A program made the position numbers and the translations under genes. A stretch of 64,000 bases of DNA from Floccularia luteovirens. Lineage: Eukaryota; Basidiomycota; Agaricomycetes; Agaricales; Squamanitaceae. Positions within the stretch are counted from its first letter, which is position 1; every line of letters starts with the position of its first letter. Positions 34,915 to 45,977 of this stretch are shown one piece after another. The notes under the pieces are model-generated. The model was given only the letters and a program-made list of their open reading frames with translations. It was not told the DNA's origin and made no database searches. Location: assembly GCA_009739215.1 (NCBI GenBank), contig VSJF01000001.1:1984001-2048000 (forward strand). Direction: 5' to 3'.

Positions 34915-36862
34915 ATGAAGTATATCCTGGGAACACTTGCAGCAGCTTCTGCTGTATTGGCACAACAACCCGTACGTTCGACTAGGGTTTTAGATTCACT
35001 TACGTTGACCGACTCGTGACTCCCACAGCTTTACGCACAGTGTACGTTTTGTGTTCTCCCTCCAACATTTTTCTGTGCTAATAACTCGCGATTTCTTGGT
35101 ACACAGGCGGTGGTATAGGTTGGAGTGAGTAAAACTGGCGAAATTTATGAGATAATGAATCAAAAATGACTTGAAACCAGCGGGGGGAACTTCTTGTGTA
35201 TCTGGTTCTACATGCACTAAATTGAATGATTGTAAGCAACAGTTTCTTCCATAACAAAACAAATAATTCACATGGTCATTACCCATTAGATTACTCCCAA
35301 TGCCTTCCTGGTGGGCCTGCAACCCCGCCTGTTTCAACACCAGCAAATCCTGCCCCCACTGGTGGTAGTGGCATACCATTCCTTGGAGGCGTGAATATGG
35401 CTGGTTATGATTTTAGTGTCGTGAGTTCATCGTTCATTGTTATAAACATACCAATTAATATACTCGCAAGAGCACGGACGGCTCCTTCAAAGGGACCGGG
35501 ACAGACCCTCCCGTCTCCCAGTTCTCCCACTTCGCATCTCAGGGTGTCAATGTCTTCCGCATCCGTGAGTAGCAATTGTCTCAAAAATGTCAACTTATTA
35601 ATGTTAAAATTTTCAACAGCATTTGGTATGTTATTTAGATCATATAATTGATCTTTGAAATCCAACACTTTATGACAGCATGGCAATTAATGACTCCTTC
35701 TGTTGGTGGAACTCTCGACGCCAATTTCTTTGCCCGATACGATAGAACAGTCCAGACTGCGCTCAATTCCGCAACAAAACCTTATGTTATCCTTGACCTC
35801 GTATGTTTCGTGCATGCACCATTGACTTCTTGCTATATCTCAAATTTACAACAACCCATCCTGATAGCATAATTACGCAAGATGGAATGGGCAGATAATC
35901 AGTCAAGGCGGTCCAACAAACGCACAGTACGCTAGTTTGTGGTCCCAACTTGCCGCCAAGTACAAGAGCAATCCTAAGATAATTGTGAGCTATCTCTTTT
36001 ACCTGATTGCTTTGAATAATCCTTTAATTATGGTGAAGTTTGGTATCATGAACGAGCCACATGATGTTCCATCACTCCAGACCTGGGCTACATCTGTACA
36101 GGCGGCAGTAAATGCAATCCGTGCTGCTGGCGCTACTACTCAATTCATCCTTATCCCAGGTACAAGCGGTTCAATCTCATTCACTGTACAATCATTGAAA
36201 CCTCCTACAGGTTCTTCATGGTCAAGTGCTCAAGCACTCCCAACGGAAGCTGGGCCATACCTTCTCAAAGTGACTGATCCTGCAGGTGGAACGAGCAAGA
36301 TTCTGTTTGATGGTAAATATTTTCAAGCTTGACCTTAACGCGACTTGATGATATATGAACGTATTATAGTGCACAAATACCTTGACAGTGATAATAGCGG
36401 TACTCACCCCGATTGCGCAACGGTAAGTCACTACCAGATGTCTCAGGCTTTCTGATCAATGCCTATCACAGAACAACGTTGATGTTCTTAACACTTTGGT
36501 CAATTTCCTTAAAGCCAATGGTAACAGACAAGCAATCTTAAGTGAGACCGGGGGAGGAAACACGGCATCATGCATCACAAAGTATGCCTACTTCACATTT
36601 TATGGTTTTTGAATTGTTCTCTAACTATTTTATGTGTTAGTTTGAACCAAGAGCTCGCTTTTATCAAGGCAAACTCTGATAGTCTTGTTGGCTTCACCGT
36701 TTGGAGTGCTGGGGCATTTGATACAACATACACCTTGACTCTGACCCCCAATCCAGATGGGTCTGATCAACAGTTGTGGACCCAAGCTGGTAAGTTGGCA
36801 TATCTGACTCCTAACTTGCTTGTGCTGAATTCTGCCTTGCAGTACGACCCAACCTTCCATGA
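34915..36862 (+). CDS. secreted endo-beta-1,4-glucanase, GH5 with N-terminal CBM1
   Basis: Fourteen exons: 34915-34971, 35029-35041, 35107-35124, 35181-35231, 35290-35420, 35471-35564, 35620-35625, 35679-35800, 35868-35984, 36039-36312, 36370-36422, 36472-36581, 36641-36789, 36843-36862 (404 aa). Residues 1-16 form a signal peptide ending AVLA. A CBM1 follows (YAQCGGIGWTGGTSC, SGSTC, YYSQC), then a Pro/Thr linker and a GH5 subfamily-5-like domain: FLGGVNMAGYDF, VFRIPFAWQLM, LDLHNYARW, acid/base Glu209 in GIMNEP, VHKYLDSDNSGTH, nucleophile Glu337 in LSETGGG, VGFTVWSAGAF. It cleaves internal cellulose bonds outside the cell. The CBM1 is built from four small exons, two of 13 and 18 nt, and exon 7 is only 6 nt; it restores the conserved RIPFAWQL. 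Confidence 0.93.
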
Positions 36863-37175
36863 GATTCGTTTGAAAAAACACAACGAGTTTTCCCATGAGT
36901 ATAAATACATATATAAATATCAGAAGCAATGTGGTTTGATTGTGTGAATACGAGTAAATGATATTTGATATCTTCATAAGTTAGTATCGATGGGAACGGA
37001 TAAAGTTTGTCTTTCATGCTGTTGATACACAATCACAAACAGTAGTACATCATTGAGATTACAGAAAACTCAAATACCCGAAATCTTGACTCGGCATCTT
37101 GACTGATAACTTGGACTAACACTGTGCAACTTTCGATTCTATATCGTAACAAGACGATGGTACGAATCTAGACTG
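36863..37175. other. intergenic: GH5 3' flank and LSG1 promoter
   Basis: This AT-rich gap of 313 bp separates two + strand genes. I see polyadenylation-like A/T runs after the GH5 stop and no gene. Confidence 0.5.
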
Positions 37176-39472
37176 ATGCCCGATAATGGGACTAATTTTT
37201 TGCCTCAGCCGCCAAAGACCCGAGACCTGAATCCAAGTGGTCTAGGCAGAGCAATTATTAACAGAAAAGCTAAAGACATGAAGCAAATGCAAGAATCAGG
37301 ATTAGTAGGCACTGTTTTCTGATTCCCATAATCAACTGTGCTTACTGTTTCAGAAACTCAGTATACGACTGACCTGGACAGGACAGAACGCCTGAAATCT
37401 GTTACACAAGAAAAAGATCTCGACGAATTCCTAAGTACCGCAGAACTGGCTGGTACTGAATTTACTGCAGGTACGTCCCACAACATAAACGGGCTTCTTT
37501 GAAAACAGACCCAATAATTCAGAACGTCGTAATGTGAAGATCATACCACAAGCGACGGGTTCTTCCCTCAATCCCTACCTACTTTCGGACCAAGAAGAAA
37601 AAAATATGCTCCAAAGGCATGCAGAAAACAAGAAACGACTTCGTGTACCTAGAAGACCGGCATGGACTAAATCAATGACGACGGCAGAGCTGGAGAAACA
37701 AGAAAAAGCAGCTTTTCTTGCTTGGAGGAGGGGCCTAGCTGAGTAAGCGGAGTAGTTGTTTCTCTAATAAAAAGTTGACTCCTCGTTTAGGTTGCAGGAA
37801 CAAGAGCATTTTCTTTTGACTCCTTTTGAACGTAATATTGAAGTATGGAGACAATTATGGCGTGTCCTTGAACGCTCACATCTGGTGGTACAAATTGTCG
37901 ATGCTCGCAACCCTTTGCGCTTTCGCTGCGAAGATCTAGAAGCATATGTAAGTGACGTTGAGGGAAATGAGGGCGAGAGGGGTACCGGAAAAGGTAAAAG
38001 GCGAACCATGCTTCTAATCAACAAGGCAGATCTTCTAACCGCTAAACAACGGTGCGATTACTCTTTCTATAGTTCGGAAATATCCTGAAATAGAATTTGC
38101 AACCAAGAATTCAATGGGCAAATTACTTTGAGCAACAGGGCGTTCAATATGCTTTCTACTCTGCCGCAAACGCGGCGGCCCTTCAACAAGCAAGGAGAGA
38201 CGCTCTGTTGGGTACTAGGGCTGAATCAGATCAAGAAGATGACGATAGCGAAGCTGAAGAATCTACAGATGGAGAAACCACTGATGATGGAGGTGCCTAT
38301 TTTTCTGCCGAAGAGGGCACAGCTGATGGACAAGATCCCCGAGCAAGAGTAATGTCTGTTATAGAACTAGAAGAAACACTGCTAAAGAACGCTCCCGACT
38401 TGTCTGGTGGGTTCAGGACATCCTTCTATCCATGACAAAAGCTTAGTTAGATTCAGACTTCACCGATATCAATGGTCAACCTGCAACGAAGCTTGTTGTT
38501 GGGCTAGTTGGATACCCAAATGTGGGAAAATCGAGTACCATAAATTCACTCCTAGGAGAGAAAAAAGTCAGCGTTTCGTCGACACCTGGAAAGACCAAAC
38601 ATTTCCAGACAATTCAATTATCAGAATCAATAGTCCTTTGTGATTGTCCTGGCCTGGTTTTCCCACAATTCGCTACTACTAAGGCGGATCTCATTTGCGA
38701 TGGCGTACTACCAATCGACCAAATGAGGGAGTACACAGGTCCCATAACCCTGCTAGTGAAACGAATACCAAAGGAGATACTAGAAGCAACGTATGGACTT
38801 TCTATAAATGTCAATGGCCCCGAAGAAGGCGGAGATGGGGAGGTATCTGCTCAAAGTTTCTTGATAGCACACGCAAGTATGTGCTTTCTTTTGCTCTGAA
38901 TGTGTTCTTAATTTCATTTATATTATACAGTCGCAAGGGGGTTTATGCGGTCTGGTCAAGGCAACCCAGATGAGGCACGCTCCGCGCGATATATATTGAA
39001 AGACTACGTGAACGGGAAACTCCTGTTCTGTCACCCACCACCTGGCTTGTCTGAATCGTCTTTCAATCAACAAACGCACGATATGGCAATCGCGCGGGCT
39101 GCCAATAAAAAACGTGCTCCTGTAACACGGGTTGGTAAGGATTCAGATACTTTCATCAAGCAACAGCCGCATCCCACCACAACACTTCCTGCACAGCCTC
39201 AAGGCGCCAAATCCCAACAACTTGATCAAGACTTCTTTCAACAAAATTCGGGAGTCTCAACCCATCCTTTTGTTCAAGGGTCTGTACTTAATGGAAAACA
39301 GTTCACAAGGGCCCGACTATACCCTCACCAGAACGTTGTTGCAAATGATGGGAGTTTATTAGCAAATCCATCACTGTCTCCTGTAATCCTAACAGGAGAT
39401 AAAGGAAGTAATACAAAACATCACAAAAAGATGAAAAGGGTCAAGCAGCGAAGTGGGAGGGGCTATGATTGA
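37176..39472 (+). CDS. LSG1: large-subunit GTPase Lsg1
   Basis: Exons 37176-37304, 37362-37470, 37523-37742, 37791-38051, 38108-38406, 38451-38876, 38931-39472 (661 aa). The N-terminus has the Lsg1 signature GLGRAIINRKAKD, then VPRRPAW, FLAWRRGLAEL and ERNIEVWRQLWRVLERSHLVVQIVDARNPLRFRCEDL. The circularly permuted GTPase motifs follow in order: G4 LLINKADLL, G5-like FYSAA, an acidic insert, G1 GLVGYPNVGKSSTINSLLG, G2 VSSTPGKTKHFQT, G3 LCDCPGLVFP. The C-terminal tail is basic (KHHKKMKRVKQRSGR). Lsg1 releases the export adaptor Nmd3 from cytoplasmic 60S subunits. The ATG at 37176 is the first in frame; the donor used in exon 1 (GTAGGC) is unusual but gives ESGLYTTD in frame. Confidence 0.92.
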
Positions 39473-39643
39473 AACAACCTTCTACTTTAATTGTCACAGA
39501 ACCATGTTCAATGTATCATGGTATCATGCAACCTAGTTGTTATGCTGTCACACCTAATTATAAATGTGTGATTTTTAAATTTGGCACAGTCCTCCGTTCT
39601 ATTTAACTTTCTCGTCAACATTTCAACGTTCAACCCTCGAAAC

Positions 39644-41787
39644 ATGCTTACCCTTTCCCAGATTCCAGAGTCATCTGTTCCGGATTGCTACCTTGATGAA
39701 GAAGATTTTGATATATGCGCTAAACTCGTGACAATACGCGAGAAAAATAGAGAAGGTGATAGTATGGACATTAGAAGCAATCGTTTACGTTTAGGGCTAA
39801 TACTTCATTATAATCCGCAGCTATTGTTTTGAGCCTGGTTAAACCTGCAACGATTGGAAGAAACCCCGCCCTCTGGTCTCGTTTAGTTCAATCAATTAAT
39901 AAAGATTACTAAAGTCATCTTTAGTTCGTACGTCGTGAACGATACATCAGTTTCTGGTCTTCATTGTAAATTATATGCGTGAGTACTAGCTTTTATTTCT
40001 GCATTGACGTGATACCTTATGATTCCAAGTGTTCGGTCTCCAAGTGGTGGCGTTATTGTATCTTGCCAGGCATACACATTATACATAACTTCCAGGAGAT
40101 CGGCTTATCCTTTTATACTAGGATTTGTCGAGAAATGGTATCACCCTCAATGGGCAGAATATTAGAAAAACCTCGGTAATCCTAATGGATGGAGATGTCT
40201 TAGGATTGCCCAACTCAATTTGTATTTATAAAAGTTCTTTGTTTCGCTGATCTGAGCTCATTGAAACATCATAGCATTCAAATGTATTCATATGTGGAAA
40301 AAACCAAAAGAGAAGGTGACTATGTTCGATCCTACTCCGCCGTCCCAGCCGACACATAAGGTGAACACTTATAGTGATTGACCTCTAAATCTACCTCACG
40401 CATCCTCTAGAAGGTTGGACGATATGTTGTGACCTCACAGTGCTTAGGTACAGGGTCGTTTGCAACAGTGCATCTCGCTTTCGATCCTATCAAAAAACGT
40501 CAGGTAGCCTGTAAAAGTATCAGAACGAGACGGGAACAGGACATTGGGGTTGTTATGAAAGAAGTTAAAATCTTAATGACCCTAAAACATGTTTGTGCTT
40601 TTAATCTTCAACTATAATCGTCCACTCAATTCTCGTGCTAGCCAAACATCAACGAAATATATGACACGGAGGAGAAAGACAAATTCATGTACACTTGTCA
40701 CATGCATACCGCTTGGTACACCAATAATAACGATACCTTTCCAGTCATATCTTTTTGCAACTTTGCACTGGTGGTGACCTGTTTACTTACATAACAGGGC
40801 CGGTCAACTCAGGAAACCCCCTCTGTGAGGCAGAAGCAAAGTACCTTATGTATCAAATTCTTAAAGGGCTAGCATATCTACATGATGAACACATATCTCA
40901 TCGAGGTAAGTTCCTTCTCTTCGCTCGAACAAGAGCTTAAACCCAATCTCTCAGATTTGAAGGTATTTGGAGCTACGCATGTTATAAATTATTGAATTAC
41001 GATACTACATCCCAGCCCGAGAACATCCTACTATATACACCAGGTCCATACCCACGTGTGGTTATTGCCGACTTTGGCCTCGCGCGTCCAAAAGCATATC
41101 AAGAAACGCTTAATGTCTGTGGGACAGTATCGTATTTACCACCCGAAGGCGTACTAGCATTGGACAACAAACACCTTGGATATGTTGGGTATTCTAGTTT
41201 CTCCTGATTGTTTGTGTAATTGGATTGATGTACAAAAACAAAAGCATGCCCGCTGATTGTTGGAGTTCTGGAGTTATCCTCTACATTATGCTCTCGTAAG
41301 TGAATTATTGATCAATTTTGCTTATATTGCGTCATATTTCACTCATCTTGGCTATGAAGTGGGTCGCACCCATTTGATAGTGATCCGATCTCTCCTACAA
41401 CTTCGAGCTGGAATAGTCGTATCAAATCTTCGCGCGCAATCTCAAGTGATTGTTTCGGAGAGCCATCTCAGGAATACATTCGGGATGAGATCAGGGTCAA
41501 GGAGCGGATTGTACACGGTGAAGTTCATTTCCCCCACTACCCATGGGAAGAATTGTCAGCGGAGGGTAAGTCCGCATTTCATAACGACGCATTTGGGCCA
41601 AAAGAAATGACACATGCAACCAGCAAGGACATTGGTAAGTGAACTTCTAATTCGCGATCATTACTGCCGCGCAACCGTGTACGACGCTCTACGGAGCGAG
41701 TGGATCTCCTCGGAGTGTAACGACCTTGAGGAACTTTATCAGGCAAGGATAGTTCGTAGTTCAGATTTCTCAGGACATTTGTCATAA
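39644..41787 (+). CDS. FHA-domain Ser/Thr kinase of Chk2/Cds1/Mek1 type
   Basis: Fourteen exons: 39644-39761, 39821-39875, 39925-39978, 40030-40069, 40122-40221, 40275-40360, 40411-40590, 40642-40688, 40745-40905, 40955-40962, 41016-41188, 41245-41295, 41360-41565, 41624-41787 (480 aa). An FHA domain comes first: TIGRNPALCSYVVNDTSVSGLHCKLYAV, then DLSRNGITLNG. The kinase follows: CLGTGSFATVHLA, QVACKSI, LQLCTGGDLFTYI, HRDLKPEN, ADFGLARP, VCGTVSYLPPE, PADCWSSGVILYIML, and LLIRDHYCRATVYDAL. The order FHA then CAMK-type kinase is that of Chk2/Cds1/Rad53 checkpoint kinases and meiotic Mek1. Exon 10 is 8 nt and codes for most of the catalytic-loop D-L-K. Intron 4 (40070-40121) appears to be GC-AG, but a GT donor at 40058 in the same frame is possible and would delete four residues. 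Confidence 0.88.
40955..40962 (+). other. 8-nt micro-exon encoding the HRD-L-K catalytic loop
   Basis: The exon lies between a 49-nt intron ending CTCAG and a 53-nt intron starting GTATTT. It completes Asp and adds Leu-Lys, giving HRDLKPEN across three exons. Confidence 0.88.
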
Positions 41788-41836
41788 ACACATGAGTAAC
41801 TACATTCAAATGACATATATTCATCATTATGTATTA

Positions 41837-43027
41837 TCAGGCCTTCAGGAAATTTGCATGGACTGGTCGGATAATCATGAGCGTTGTATGAAGACAGAAG
41901 AGAAATACTTACAGTGAATGTGGTCCGACGCGAAGGTCGACATCTGGAAATAATTATCCATGAATAACGATAATGAATTATCCTATTTGTTACACTCACG
42001 AAGTAGTAGCTGTGGTCATAGCCTTCATGTTTTCTAACACGTACTTGAACTTCGTCATATCCGGCGTCCCTTGCAGCCTTTAAAAAGTTCTCTGGCAAAA
42101 GCTGGCCTTGCTTGTAGAAATTGTCGCCAGTGCCCTATATGAGAACTATAAAGCTCAAGTCCTTATAAATATGGAGAGCGTGGACATACATAGTCAACCA
42201 AAATATGAACGGGATCCTTTGATTTAGAGATAAGTTCGGTAGCATCATATTTCGATTTGGCTTCTTCAATTCCACCTTGGAGATATCCATTGAAGGCCTT
42301 CTCACCCCATGGACACTTGGTAGGGTTCGATATTGGCGCAAATGCAGACGCAGATCTGTATTGCTTTGATTTTGAAGCGAGGTACAGAGTTAGTGCGCCA
42401 TGACCACCCATGCTATGTCCGAAGATGGATTGTCTATTAACATCCTAGAAATTCTTTCAGCGGGCGGCAGAAGCATCAATAGAACCAGTAACTAACGATG
42501 GGAATTCCAGCTGCCTCCAGTACTTGGGGTAACTCCACTGTAACATGGGTTAGCATGTTATAGTGTTTGGAAAATTCCGGTTTTGTTGCATTAAGGTAAA
42601 ATCCAGCACCGGTGCCAAAGTCCCAGTCGTCATCCTCTCCAGGGACACCAGCTCCGCGAGGTGAGGTGTCCGGAAACAGGAGAGCGATTCCTTGGGATGA
42701 TGCTACCCCTAGGAATGCACCTTTTTGAGCCCTGGAGAAATATCAACTAAAACTCAGAGGTAGGAAACGTATGAGTACCCGTTGTCTTCTGTGCATGTCA
42801 ACCCAGCGAGATAGATAAGGAGGGGAACTTTGCCAGCTGAGGCATTTGGAGGCAAAAAGATATTAAAGTTAGCATCAAGTCCTCCAAGAGCTGCGGACTA
42901 GATTGGACATAATATATCGAATTTGTGTAGAGAATCAAAAGGACATACTCACCTTGAACTTGAACTTTCTGAGCTCGCCCTCGAAGGCCTTGTTAGAGGA
43001 TACGAGTGTTAGTATGTTATCGGCCAT
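41837..43027 (-). CDS. S-formylglutathione hydrolase
   Basis: Exons, 5' to 3': 43027-42953, 42897-42779, 42731-42497, 42444-42190, 42134-42000, 41943-41913, 41862-41837 (291 aa). The sequence is a full-length esterase [13 protein letters not shown] near residue 37, [49 protein letters not shown], and nucleophile Ser154 in [11 protein letters not shown]. Asp232 lies in [19 protein letters not shown] and His269 in [10 protein letters not shown]. The enzyme hydrolyses S-formylglutathione to glutathione and formate in formaldehyde detoxification, in the cytosol. Its stop is 49 bp from the stop of the convergent kinase gene, so their 3' UTRs probably overlap. It is divergent with the P450 across about 400 bp. 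Confidence 0.93.
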
Positions 43028-43433
43028 ATCTTACACAGTTGGTGTTATTGGTGTTAGGTGGGAGATATAACCTTAACACTCCCATGTCTATGTGAACTTC
43101 AAGTACTTCCTTGTGAAATGCGTCATAATCTAATCCAATCTATGTCACGTGTAAGCATCTAGGCTGGCTAAAGTCGAAGAATCCGTCAGTTTGGATGGTT
43201 GTAACTTAGAAATAGAACAGAAACTCTTACTAGATAGCACATCGCCCCACATCTTCCAATTCTGTGATGGGAGCATGTGAAATGATTCATTCGTATTACA
43301 TACCATCATTTTTCTGCCTTTGTTTGATGTTTCAATATGGCAAAGCTTCTTGATCAAGTTCAAATAGAAGCAGCTGATCTTTAATGCATTTTATTCGCCA
43401 AGACACCACTTGAATTTTTCACTTTGACCTCCC
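43028..43433. promoter_or_regulatory. divergent promoter region, S-formylglutathione hydrolase / P450
   Basis: This gap of 406 bp separates two divergent starts. I see no gene; the only open frames are short and antisense. Shared regulation is possible but not shown by the sequence. Confidence 0.35.
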
Positions 43434-45556
43434 ATGGATGACACTATACAACCTGGCGACGGCAATTGGTTGTTACTGTCCATTGCGGTATTGACTGTGT
43501 TGGTATATTTCTGGTCAAAGAGCCGTGGGCAAGCAGGGGTAAAGTTTCAACTCTGTTATTTCGCACACTTGAAGCTCAACGTTTTCGAGCTTCGCGCAAT
43601 ACCGACCGTAGGACATTCAGGGTTCCTTACATCATATATTGGTGGCATAAAATATTTGCTGAACGCGTCAGATATCATCAAAGAAGGCTATGAAAAGGTG
43701 GTCTTATTCTGCAAATCTTGGTGTCCTAATTTTGATACGTTACGACGCAGCATGATTCCTCCATATTCAAAGTACCAAATGTAAACCGCTGGGTCGTGAT
43801 TGTGGCCGGCACCAAGATGGTGGAAGAGCTGAGGAAAGCGGGTGATGATGAATTATCTTTCATAGAGGCTGCTAATGAGGTGCGACGACTTATTTCTGGT
43901 TCGGTATACGCCCTACAGCTATGTTTCATTTCCAGATGGTTCAAATACCCTATACTCTAGGAAAACAAATCGCCACTGACCCATACCACGTAAATGTACT
44001 GATCACGCAGCTTACCCGGAATCTCCATCTAGTACTTCCTGAACTCCGTGAGGAGATAATTAATGCCTTTGAAACCAGCATACCTCCTGGGGCCGCTTCT
44101 GGTGAGTATTCCTATTCTTTCAAGCTATTTTCATATATCAAAAGGCATCTAGAATGGGTGCAAGTTCCTGCAATGGAAATGGTAATGGATGTCATATGCA
44201 GAGCTAGCAATCGGATATTTGTTGGCCTTCCTCTGTGTTTGTTCGCGTGCTTTAGTTTCCATTGGATTATCCTTAATCAATATTCAGGCCGCAATAAAGA
44301 GTATATTGCGATCAACGTCGCATTCGCTCGCGAAGTTTTGGCCGCAGCAATCGTAGTCAGCATGTTCCCCAAGTTTCTCAGACCGTACGTACCCACTAAT
44401 ATGTACGTATCTTTTCGACAATATAATTTATTATCTTTGTTACAGTCTCGCAGCAAGATTTCTAACTAGTCTCCCTCGCAAAATTGCATGTATGCGGAAA
44501 TTCCTTGGCCCAATCATTGCGGAACGGGAAAGGAAGGTTAAAATGTATGGAAAGGATTACCCTAATAAACCAGTATGTATCACGGTAACTGCCTCTATCC
44601 AACTCTATAACTTATTTATCTGTGCAGAACGATCTCCTAACTTGGTTAATGGAAGAAGCAAAGGGGAGGCAGAAGACAGTGGAAGATCTCACTTTGCGAG
44701 TTCTTGCTGTGAATTTTGCCGCCATTCATACTTCGTCTATGGTAAATGTTTCTCTGTACGTCTTCGATCAATTCTGAAATGTCAGATGGATGCAGAACTT
44801 TACACACGCACTGTACAACCTAGCTGCAAATTCACAGTATGCCGAGCCGATGCGTGAAGAAATACAGGATGCACTACGTTCTGAATGGTGGACGAAAGGC
44901 ACGATTGACAAGATGCGCAAGGTAGACAGTTTTCTCAAAGAAACTATGCGGTTCAGCAACCTTCGCTCATGTATGTATTTGCACATGTTCATGCCGGATC
45001 TCTTATACCAATTCTTTTCATTCGCATTGCAGTGTCGATGATGCGCAAGGTGATGAAACCAATCACATTCAGTGATGGAACAAACTTGCCTGCCGGGACA
45101 CTGTTGTTCGCTGCTGCCGAGCCACTACATTTCGACTCGCGACATTACGAAAACCCAGAGAAATTTGACGCGTTCCGTTTCGTTCACAGGGATGATCTTG
45201 ACAACGATAGTGGCCTTGAAGATTCAGAACGACGGAGTGCTGGTGGTGCACGGCATCAACTAGTGACTACGACAGCCGATTACCTAGCTTGGGGCTATGG
45301 TCGGCGCGCATGCCCTGGACGATTCTTTGCTGCTGTGGAGCTGAAGATGATGTTGGCACATTTGCTGATGAGATATGATATACGCGTGGACTCACCCGAT
45401 GTGGTTGGTAATGAAGCTCCTGGGGAACGCCCAAAAGACTTCGTGATAGAAGCAAACCGATTACCGAACCAGACTGCGAAAGTGTGGATTAGGCAACGCA
45501 GTCATTCAAATCCAATATCTGATGGGGGTGGATTTTATATCACACAAAATAATTGA
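43434..45556 (+). CDS. cytochrome P450 monooxygenase, basidiomycete type
   Basis: Exons 43434-43538, 43590-43697, 43751-43879, 43936-44101, 44153-44236, 44288-44384, 44446-44572, 44628-44741, 44796-44970, 45033-45556 (542 aa). The N-terminal anchor is LLLSIAVLTVLVYFW followed by AIPTVGHSGFLTSY. The I-helix reads AVNFAAIHTSSM, the K-helix Glu-x-x-Arg is in FLKETMRF, and the heme motif is AWGYGRRACPGRFFA with the thiolate ligand at about Cys462. Trp replaces the usual Phe of the heme motif, which is common in mushroom P450s. Sequence style resembles CYP512/CYP5037-like families, but I cannot place it in one. ER membrane; substrate unknown. All ten exons join in frame, so the gene looks intact. 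Confidence 0.92.
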
Positions 45557-45977
45557 TTTAATTAGGTATTTGTTGGTAGAGTAGATTATATACATCTATA
45601 TATGACCGTGTAGGGGCCACAAAGCTAATAAACATCATTTAGTCGTTATGATAAAGTTGTTGCTGGGGTTAACAGATCAGCTGTGGATTCTAACCTCTTG
45701 ATTATGCATAAGGAACGATATTAAACTGAGTCAGCGTTCAGTCGGTTTAGGGGTATGTTGACGATCTGTTATATCACTGGGGAATGACGTGTCACGCTGT
45801 ACTGAAGCAGAGTGATCAGGTGGAGAATGTAAGGAAGGAGAACAAATATATGCGCCAGCAGCATCGAGACTTTCCACCATCTGCTTCTGCATACGCATTT
45901 GTCCTCCGTCTGGCGTACGGGAAACATTCTCATTAGTGTCAGCTGGTGTCGAGGGTCCACATTCGCCGGAAGTTGTA
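45557..45977. other. intergenic, convergent 3' flanks of P450 and lipase
   Basis: This AT-rich gap of 421 bp separates two stop codons. I see A/T-rich terminator-like sequence near 45570-45660 and no gene. Confidence 0.5.
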
